NCBI GenBank assembly: GCA_946481225.1
Contig: CAMLNJ010000019.1
Coordinates: forward strand, 1-14,754
Reading direction: 5' to 3'
Length of the DNA: 14,754 nt
Source of the DNA: an uncultured Verrucomicrobiota bacterium
Lineage (GTDB): Bacteria; Verrucomicrobiota; Verrucomicrobiae; Opitutales; Opitutaceae
Position numbers and translations under genes: made by a program. Below, in pieces: positions 1 to 6,110 of this stretch. The notes below the pieces were generated by a model. It was given only the letters and a program-made list of their open reading frames with translations. It had not been told where the DNA came from and searched no databases. Positions within the stretch are counted from its first letter, which is position 1; the number at the start of each line of letters is the position of its first letter.

Positions 1-1247
1 TGAACTGGACCGCCAGCACCGCGACCGATCTCGCCGGCTACAACGTCCTCCGCGCCGACACCTCCGGCGGGCCCTACTCGCTCGTCGCTCGCGGCCTGAC
101 CACGAACTCCTTCACCGACAAGTCGGCCAACCAGGCCCGGCCCTACTACTACGTCGTGCAGGCCGCCGACCGCTCGCTCAACCGCTCGGCCAACTCCGCC
201 CAGGTCTCCGCCACCCCGAGCGGCGCCGCGACGCTCGTCGCCCGCTACAACTTCGACGGCAACACCAACGACTCCGGACCCGCCGCCGCCAACCACGCCA
301 CCGTCAACGGCACCGCCACCTACAACGGCGCCCGCGTCGGGACCAACTCCTTCGTCTTCGACGGCTCCACCCGACACGTGAACCTGCCCTCGACGATCGC
401 GAACTTCAACCAGCTCACCGTCGCCACCTGGGTTTACTGGAACGGCGGCGCCGCCTGGCAGCGCATCTTCGACTTCGGCAACGGCACCGACCAATACCTG
501 TTCCTTTCGCCGGCCGCCTCCGGCGCGGGCCTCCGCTTCGCGATCAAGAACGGCGGCGCCGAGCAGGTGCTCAACGCCCCCGCCCTCGCCTCCGGCCAAT
601 GGGTCCACGTCGCCGTCACCCTCGGCGCGTCCAGCGCCCAGCTCTACGTCAACGGCTCCCAGGTCGCCACCTCGACCGGCATCACGATCAAGCCCTCCGA
701 CATCAAGCCCGCGGTGAACTACATCGGGAAATCGCAGTGGCCCGACCCGCTCTTCAACGGCCGCATCGACGACTTCCGCGTCTACAACCACGCCCTCACC
801 GCCGCCGCCGTCGCCGAACTCGCCACCGGCGTTCCCTCCGGCACGTTCCGCCTGCAAAACCGCGCCAACGGCAAGTTCCTCGACAACTACGGAGCCACCA
901 CCGACGGAGCCTCCGTGCTCCAGCACGACGGCAGCGCCAGCCTTAACCAGAAGTGGGTCCTCTCCACCATCACCGGCGGCTACCGCAAGCTCCAGTGCGT
1001 CACCGGAGGCAAGTTCCTCGACACCCTCGGCAACACCGCCAACGGCTCGGTGATCGGCCAGTGGTCCAACGGCGCCAGCAACAACCAGCAGTGGACCTTC
1101 ACCCACACCGACTCGGGCTATTACAAGGTGATCAACCGCGCCAACGGCAAATGCCTCGACACCGGCGGCTCCACCACGAACGGCACCGCCATGCAAAACT
1201 GGGCCAGCGGCGGCAGCCACAACCAGCAGTGGCGCCTGGTCGACTGA
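1..1247 (+). CDS. Gene B, 3' part: secreted FN3-LamG-RICIN carbohydrate-binding protein (5'-truncated by window)
   Basis: This is the C-terminal part of the protein encoded in full at 6111-9089, covering residues 579-992 and read in frame from position 3. It begins inside an FN3 domain. A LamG-like jellyroll follows (about residues 654-855, with FDFGN, LRFAIKNGG and LYVNG motifs). It ends in a ricin-type beta-trefoil (about 858-992) whose three Q-x-W repeats are NQKW, NQQW and NQQW, as expected for a complete trefoil. The stop codon TGA is at 1245-1247. The 5' part lies outside the window, so whether this copy is intact cannot be judged. A terminator follows at 1293 and gene A starts 216 nt after the stop. 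Confidence 0.93.
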   Translation, partial: NWTASTATDLAGYNVLRADTSGGPYSLVARGLTTNSFTDKSANQARPYYYVVQAADRSLNRSANSAQVSATPSGAATLVARYNFDGNTNDSGPAAANHATVNGTATYNGARVGTNSFVFDGSTRHVNLPSTIANFNQLTVATWVYWNGGAAWQRIFDFGNGTDQYLFLSPAASGAGLRFAIKNGGAEQVLNAPALASGQWVHVAVTLGASSAQLYVNGSQVATSTGITIKPSDIKPAVNYIGKSQWPDPLFNGRIDDFRVYNHALTAAAVAELATGVPSGTFRLQNRANGKFLDNYGATTDGASVLQHDGSASLNQKWVLSTITGGYRKLQCVTGGKFLDTLGNTANGSVIGQWSNGASNNQQWTFTHTDSGYYKVINRANGKCLDTGGSTTNGTAMQNWASGGSHNQQWRLVD

Positions 1248-1292
1248 CCCGCGCCCGCATCGTCCGCGGCATCCCAAGCCGCCTCCTCGCCG

Positions 1293-1327
1293 GTCCCCGC
1301 CCCGCCCCTCGCCGGGGCGGGGACTTT
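1293..1327 (+). terminator. Intrinsic terminator after gene B
   Basis: A 12-bp perfect GC-rich stem pairs 1293-1304 with 1313-1324 around an 8-nt loop. It is followed by a short T run (1325-1327) and a further T-containing stretch. It lies 45 nt after the gene B stop. The weak T tract makes efficiency uncertain, but the position and perfect stem support termination before gene A. Confidence 0.75.
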
Positions 1328-1453
1328 CCGTTCCCGGCCAAGAGATGCGGCGCCCGCGTGGCGTCCTCATAGCGCCGTCACCGCAACACCGTTCTTTCAC
1401 CCGGCCGGCCCCGCGCCGCGTTTTCGCCCGCCTGCCGCCGCCCCGTTTCCCCA

Positions 1454-1463
1454 CCCCCAAAAA
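1454..1463 (+). promoter_or_regulatory. C-run/A-run leader at the gene A start, no Shine-Dalgarno
   Basis: Five C followed by five A lie directly against the ATG at 1464. The ~30 nt upstream is pyrimidine-rich with no AGGAGG-like motif. Nearly the same arrangement precedes gene B at 6098-6110. The agreement between two unrelated genes supports both start choices and suggests translation initiation without a Shine-Dalgarno. I found no convincing -35/-10 pair between the terminator and this site. Confidence 0.5.
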
Positions 1464-4400
1464 ATGAAACCCCCAACGATACCCCACCTCCAAGCGATCC
1501 GGATCTGGATCTGCTTTGCGGCCGCGTTTTGCGCGTCGGCCGTCTTCGCCCAGACGATCAACCTCTCCAGCGGCGTCCAAATCTACGCCACGCTGTCCAA
1601 CACCACGGTCAACATGACCGGCGCCTGCGAACTGCAGGTCACGAGCCCGACCACCCCCTTGTCGGGCTGCACCATCAACCTGGATTCCCAGGACGCCTAC
1701 CTGATCCTGCACGGCGTCAACCCCTCCGCCGTTCTCACGAACTACCTCGGCCAAGTCCGCGTCTCCGGCGCGGCCGCGGTGGCGGATAACAACTGCCGCG
1801 TCGTGCAGCACGGCGCGGCCGGCACGGTCGTCATCCCCCACCCGTCCGGCTTCCAGCCGCTCACCGTTTACAGCGGCCCGAACTTCACCGGCGCGTCGAT
1901 GTCGCTCGGCCAGCACGTGTATTACCGGAGCGCCCTCGGTGCGATGTATGCCAACATCGGATCCTTCAAATTGAAACGCGGCTACACCGCGACCCTCGCG
2001 CAATACGAGAACGGCTCGGGCGTCAGCCGAAACTACGTCGCCCAGGACGGCGACGTCGAGGTCAGCCTCCTGCCCGCCAACCTCGACCACTCCGTGCGCT
2101 TCGTCTACGTGATGCCCTGGCGCTGGACCGCCAAGAAAGGCTCCTGCGACATCGCCCCCGCCGACGTCAACGCGACCTGGTGGTATAACTGGAACATCAG
2201 CGCGGTCTCCACCGCCGACCAGCAATATGTGGCCATCAAGCAGCAGCCCTATTGGCCGGGCCTCGATCAGGACTGGGCCTGGCGTGGCGTGAACCACCTC
2301 TCCGGTTTCAACGAACCCAACAACCCCGTCGAGGACGCCTACAAAAACCTGTCCCCCCAAGGCTCCGTGTCCGACGCCGTCGCGCGTTGGCCCGAGCTCC
2401 TGTCGACCGGCCTGCGCGTCGGCGCCCCCGCGGTGACCGACGGCGGCTACTCTTGGATCGTCGATTTCGTCAACCAGGCCGAGGCCGCCGGCCATCGCGT
2501 CGATTATCTGCCGATCCACTACTACCGCTCTTACAACGATAACAACAACCCCCAAGGCGCGGCCAACAACCTCTACAACTTCCTCAAGAGCGTCTACGAC
2601 GCCACGAAGCGCCCGATCTGGGTGACCGAGTTCAACAACGGCGCCAACTGGACCACCGACGCCGACCCGACCTTCGAGCAAAACAAGAACGTCATCGAGG
2701 CGATGATCAACATGATGGACGGCACCCCCTGGATCGAGCGCTACTCCGTTTACAGCGCCGTCGAGGAGGTCCGCCAGGTCTACTACAACGCCGGCGGCCT
2801 CACCCCCATGGGCGTCATGTATCGCGACCACGTCTCCCCCCTCGCCTACCTCCAAGGCCTCCAGGACAACGGCGCCGGCGCCGGCGCCCAGCTCCGCTTC
2901 GAAGCCGACACGCTCGACGACTCCGGCCGCGGCAACAACGCCGTCGCCTCCGGAGCCCCCGCCTACGCCGCGGGCCACAACGGCCAGGCCCTCGTGTTCG
3001 ACGGGGTGAACACCAAGGTCACCCTCCCGCCCAACGTCGCCAACAAGACCGCGTTCACCTTCGCCGCCTGGGTGAAATGGAACGGCGGCTCGAACTGGCA
3101 ACGCATCTTCGACTTCGGCAACAGCACCACCCACTACATGTTCCTCACGCCCAGCTCGGGCGGCGGCACCCTCCGCTTCGCCATCAAAAACGGCGGCGGC
3201 GAACAAATCGTCGAGGCCCCCGCGCTCGCGCAAAATCAATGGCAGCACGTCGCCGTGACCCTCTCCGGCAACACCGCGCGCCTGTATGTGAACGGCGCCC
3301 AGGTGGCCGCGAACACCGCCATGTCCATCACCCCGGCCAGCTTCAGCCCGCGCATGAACTTCCTCGGCGACAGCCAGTTCGTCGCGGACCCGCTCTTCAG
3401 CGGCCAGATGGACGACGTCATCATCAAGGACCACGCCCTCTCCGCCACGCAGATCGCCGCGCTGCAAAGCGACACGCCCCCGCAGTTCGCCACCACCGTC
3501 ATCGCCAAACCCGCCGCGACCAAGTTCCAGTCCTACTCCGACACGCTGGCCGGCGCCGCCACGGATGCCGACGCGGGCGACACGCTGACCTACGCCAAGG
3601 CGAGCGGCCCCGCCTGGCTCACCGTCGCCGCCAACGGCGCCCTCGGCGGCACCCCCGGCGCGGCCGACGGCGGCGCGAACTCGTTCACCGTCGTCGTCAC
3701 CGACGCCGCGGGCATGAGCGCCTTCGCCACCCTGAACATCGCCGTCGACCCGGCGGACCTCGCCGCGAGCTACGCCTTCGAAAGCAACACCCTCTCTGAC
3801 GTGAACGGCACGCACGCCACCGCGACCGGCGTCACCGCCTACGCCGTCGGCCAGAACGGCCTGGCCATCGACCTCGATGGCACGAGCACCTACCTCACCC
3901 TGCCCGCCGGCATCGCCAAGTCCGACGCCCTCACCGTCGCGACCTGGGTGAACCCCGACGTCATCAGCACCTGGGCGCGCATCTTCGACTTCGGCGCGAG
4001 CACCAGCGTGAACATGTTCCTCTGCCCCAGCAGCGGCGGCGGAACCCTCCGCTTCGCCATCAACAACGGCGGCGGCGAACAACAACTCAACGCCCCGGCC
4101 CTGAGCGCCGGCGTTTGGACGCACGTCGCCGTGACGCTCTCCGGCGGCACCGGCACGCTCTACGTTAACGGAACCGCGGTGGCCACCAACCCCGCGATGA
4201 GCGCCCTTCCCTCCAGCCTCGGCGCCACCACGCGAAACTACATCGGCAAATCCCAATGGCCCGATCCCTACTTCGACGGCCGGGTCGACGACTTCCGCGT
4301 CTACGACCGCGCGCTCGGCGCCTCGGAGATCGCCGCCCTGGCGTCCGGCGGCCCGACCTCGCCGCCCCCCGCGCCCACCGGCTTGTCCGCGACCGCGGGC

Positions 4401-5732
4401 GTCGGCCAGATCGCCCTCGGCTGGACCGCCTCCTCCGGCGCCACCAGCTATAACGTGAAGCGCTCCGCCGCGAGCGGCGGCCCCTACTCCGTCGTCGGCA
4501 ACGTCATCACCACGAGCTTCACCGACTCCGGCCTCTCCGCCGGCGCGACCTACTACTACGTGGTGTCGGCCGTGAACACCATCGGCGAAAGCGCCAACTC
4601 CAACGAAGCCGGCGCCACCACGCCCACGCCGCCTCCCGCGCCTTGGACCGCCGCGGACATCGGCTCCGTCGGCGTGACCGGCGGCGCGGGCTACGGCGGC
4701 GGCGCCTACACCGTCTCCGGCTCCGGCGCCGACATCTGGGGCGCGGCCGACGCCTTCCAGTTCGTCTCGCAGACGCTCGCAGGCGACGGCGAGATCCGCG
4801 CCCGCGTGACCTCGCAGACCAACACCGACCCGTGGGCCAAGGCCGGCGTCATGATCCGCGACGGCTCCGCCCCCGGCGCGGTCAACGCCTTCGTCGCCGT
4901 CACCCCCGCCAACGGCTTCACGTTCCAGTGGCGCGCCTCCGCCTCCGGCTCCAGCAGCTCCGTCGCCGGCCCCGCCCTCAACGGCGCGCCGAACAACTGG
5001 GTGCGCCTCGTGCGCAGCGGCACGCTCGTCACCGCCTACGTCTCCGCCGACGGCGCCGCCTGGACCCAGGCCGGCTCCGCGACCTTGACCATGTCTTCCG
5101 GAGTCAGCGTCGGCCTCGCCGTCACCAGCCACAACAACGCGACCGCGAGCACCGCGACCTTCGACAACGTCGCGGTCACGCCCTATCCGTCGCCATGGCT
5201 CAGCGCCGACATCGGCGCCACCGGCCTCGTCGGCGCCACGGAATACTACGCCGGAGCCTACACCGTGAAGGGCGCGGGCTCCTTCGGCGGCGCCGCCGAC
5301 GCGTTCCGCTACGTCTACCAGACGCTCAGCGCCGACGGCTCCATCACCGTCCGCGTGAGCACGCTGGGCAACACCGGCAACGCCGCCCGCGTCGGTATCA
5401 TGATGCGTGATACGCTGGCCAACAACGCCCGCATGGCCGCCCTGTCCGTCACCGGCTCCGGCGCCTACAGGTGGCAGCGGCGCACGGCCACCGGCGGCTC
5501 CGTGAGCACGACCAACAGCGGCAGCGGCTCCGCCCCGAACATCTGGGTGCGCCTCGTGCGCAGCGGCAACACCGTCACCGCGTCGAAGAGCACCAACGGC
5601 ACCTCCTGGACCACCATCGGCAGCGCCACCGTGACCATGGCGGGCAACTGCTACGTCGGCCTCGCCGTCGCCAGCGGCGGCACCACCACGCTCAACACCT
5701 CCATCATGGACAACGTCTCCGTAGTCCCTTGA
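1464..5732 (+). CDS. Gene A: secreted GH128-like glycoside hydrolase, multidomain, copy 1
   Basis: This 1,422-residue secreted enzyme is probably a glucan hydrolase. Residues 1-29 form a signal peptide ending VFA|Q. Residues 30-131 form a beta-rich domain with C55 and C69 as a possible disulfide. Residues 132-208 resemble a beta/gamma-crystallin-like module (VYSGPNFTG, SFKLKRGY). Residues ~210-465 look like a Glyco_hydro_cc/GH128 barrel: FNEP with E284 as likely acid/base, H352 in IHYYR, and IWVTEF with E389 as likely nucleophile. A GAGAGA linker leads to LamG 1 (476-671), a putative-Ig (He_PIG) domain (672-763), LamG 2 (764-963), FN3 (965-1058) and two related DUF1349-like beta-sandwiches (1060-1237, 1243-1422). 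There is no membrane anchor or sorting tail. GH128 members are mostly beta-1,3-glucanases, but the substrate here is inferred. Strong terminators on both sides suggest a single-gene transcript. Confidence 0.88.
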   Translation: MKPPTIPHLQAIRIWICFAAAFCASAVFAQTINLSSGVQIYATLSNTTVNMTGACELQVTSPTTPLSGCTINLDSQDAYLILHGVNPSAVLTNYLGQVRVSGAAAVADNNCRVVQHGAAGTVVIPHPSGFQPLTVYSGPNFTGASMSLGQHVYYRSALGAMYANIGSFKLKRGYTATLAQYENGSGVSRNYVAQDGDVEVSLLPANLDHSVRFVYVMPWRWTAKKGSCDIAPADVNATWWYNWNISAVSTADQQYVAIKQQPYWPGLDQDWAWRGVNHLSGFNEPNNPVEDAYKNLSPQGSVSDAVARWPELLSTGLRVGAPAVTDGGYSWIVDFVNQAEAAGHRVDYLPIHYYRSYNDNNNPQGAANNLYNFLKSVYDATKRPIWVTEFNNGANWTTDADPTFEQNKNVIEAMINMMDGTPWIERYSVYSAVEEVRQVYYNAGGLTPMGVMYRDHVSPLAYLQGLQDNGAGAGAQLRFEADTLDDSGRGNNAVASGAPAYAAGHNGQALVFDGVNTKVTLPPNVANKTAFTFAAWVKWNGGSNWQRIFDFGNSTTHYMFLTPSSGGGTLRFAIKNGGGEQIVEAPALAQNQWQHVAVTLSGNTARLYVNGAQVAANTAMSITPASFSPRMNFLGDSQFVADPLFSGQMDDVIIKDHALSATQIAALQSDTPPQFATTVIAKPAATKFQSYSDTLAGAATDADAGDTLTYAKASGPAWLTVAANGALGGTPGAADGGANSFTVVVTDAAGMSAFATLNIAVDPADLAASYAFESNTLSDVNGTHATATGVTAYAVGQNGLAIDLDGTSTYLTLPAGIAKSDALTVATWVNPDVISTWARIFDFGASTSVNMFLCPSSGGGTLRFAINNGGGEQQLNAPALSAGVWTHVAVTLSGGTGTLYVNGTAVATNPAMSALPSSLGATTRNYIGKSQWPDPYFDGRVDDFRVYDRALGASEIAALASGGPTSPPPAPTGLSATAGVGQIALGWTASSGATSYNVKRSAASGGPYSVVGNVITTSFTDSGLSAGATYYYVVSAVNTIGESANSNEAGATTPTPPPAPWTAADIGSVGVTGGAGYGGGAYTVSGSGADIWGAADAFQFVSQTLAGDGEIRARVTSQTNTDPWAKAGVMIRDGSAPGAVNAFVAVTPANGFTFQWRASASGSSSSVAGPALNGAPNNWVRLVRSGTLVTAYVSADGAAWTQAGSATLTMSSGVSVGLAVTSHNNATASTATFDNVAVTPYPSPWLSADIGATGLVGATEYYAGAYTVKGAGSFGGAADAFRYVYQTLSADGSITVRVSTLGNTGNAARVGIMMRDTLANNARMAALSVTGSGAYRWQRRTATGGSVSTTNSGSGSAPNIWVRLVRSGNTVTASKSTNGTSWTTIGSATVTMAGNCYVGLAVASGGTTTLNTSIMDNVSVVP

Positions 5733-5760
5733 TCCCGGGCGAATAAGCCAACCCGCCCTC

Positions 5761-5796
5761 GCCCCCGGCTTCTCCCAAGAGGCCGGGGGCTTTTTT
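5761..5796 (+). terminator. Strong intrinsic terminator after gene A
   Basis: The stem pairs 5761-5773 with 5778-5790: nine GC-rich pairs, then one G-U and three more pairs closing a tetraloop at 5774-5777. Six T (5791-5796) follow immediately. It begins 28 nt after the gene A stop. This is a textbook rho-independent terminator and separates gene A from the downstream gene B. Confidence 0.93.
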
Positions 5797-5840
5797 CTCC
5801 CCCACGCCCGCCCGCGCCGCCCTCCGGCCCCCGTCGGGCG

Positions 5841-5907
5841 TGGGGCTTGGACACCGCCTGGCCCAGCTACAACAACGTGCACCGCGGCGTCATCTACATG
5901 GGCGCCC
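5841..5907 (+). pseudogene. Remnant of a diverged gene-B-like paralogue
   Basis: About 22 codons in this intergenic stretch match residues 72-94 of gene B (nucleotides 6324-6390) without a gap. The fragment reads WGLDTAWPSYNN, then VHRGVIYMGA, where gene B has WGLDTAWASYDN, then MRRGIVFMGV. About 14 of 23 positions are identical. Most other changes are conservative (I/V, Y/F, D/N) or synonymous, so it looks like part of a once-functional paralogue and not a decayed copy of gene B itself. The 71 codons expected before it, including the signal peptide, are absent: a terminator lies only 44 nt upstream. Similarity stops abruptly after it. It is in frame with gene B, but I judge it not translated. 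Confidence 0.75.
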
Positions 5908-6003
5908 AAAATACTTGGCGGGGTTTGCCGGCGAACGCCGTATACCTTGGAAACCCCCTCTTTCCGCCCTCCGCGCCCCCGGAGGCACGCGCACATGATC
6001 GAC

Positions 6004-6028
6004 CCGTCGCCGAGAAGCGGCGCGACGG
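6004..6028 (+). promoter_or_regulatory. Leader hairpin 1 upstream of gene B
   Basis: Inverted repeat in the gap before gene B. Arms at 6004-6010 and 6022-6028 are perfect 7-bp complements. An alternative register pairs 6008-6012 with 6018-6022. Only three T follow, so it is a poor terminator. Its position about 80 nt before the start codon would put it in the 5' leader if transcription starts upstream. GC-rich DNA yields such pairs by chance, so function is uncertain. Confidence 0.3.
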
Positions 6029-6051
6029 CTTTGCCCGGTCTATTTCCACCC

Positions 6052-6080
6052 GCCGGGCGCTTCACTCCGAGGCGCCCGGC
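6052..6080 (+). promoter_or_regulatory. Leader hairpin 2 just upstream of the gene B start
   Basis: A perfect 9-bp stem (6052-6060 with 6072-6080) closes an 11-nt loop, 30 nt before the ATG at 6111. The left arm (6053-6058) is also complementary to 6033-6038, so two mutually exclusive foldings are possible. This could influence ribosome access or mRNA stability. No conserved riboswitch core was recognised. Confidence 0.4.
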
Positions 6081-6097
6081 GAGCGGTCTCGTCAGCA

Positions 6098-6110
6098 CCC
6101 CCCAAAAAAC
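6098..6110 (+). promoter_or_regulatory. C-run/A-run leader at the gene B start, no Shine-Dalgarno
   Basis: Six C, six A and one C directly precede the ATG at 6111, closely matching the ten nucleotides before gene A. There is no purine-rich Shine-Dalgarno in the usual window. This match, together with the signal peptide that begins here, decides the start over the in-frame TTG at 5847. Confidence 0.5.

Noticed and set aside
599..946. Open frames on the + strand in other registers, rich in Arg, Pro and His
   Set aside because: These are out-of-frame shadows of genes A and B. Arg/His/Pro-rich translations are typical of shifted high-GC coding sequence and lack start signals or domains.
1328..1453. 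A promoter or small gene between the gene B terminator and gene A
   Set aside because: The sequence is GC-rich with no credible -35/-10 pair, no start preceded by a ribosome-binding site and no RNA-like structure beyond chance GC pairings.
2870..2889. A short GGCGCC-type repeat that is self-complementary
   Set aside because: It encodes the GAGAGA linker between the catalytic domain and LamG 1 of gene A. Alternating Gly-Ala codons in GC-rich DNA explain it without a regulatory role.
5915..5946. A possible promoter for gene B (TTGGCG, 20-nt spacer, TATACC) with a CGGCG-AA-CGCCG inverted repeat at 5929-5940
   Set aside because: The 20-nt spacer is too long for a standard sigma-70 promoter and the -35 match is weak. 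It is the only TA-rich element in the gap, so a promoter may be nearby, but the evidence is not enough to annotate it.
5847..6110. An 88-codon upstream extension of gene B from an in-frame TTG
   Set aside because: The extension consists of the paralogue remnant followed by low-complexity sequence and would bury the signal peptide inside the protein. The ATG at 6111 has the same leader as gene A and starts a good signal peptide.
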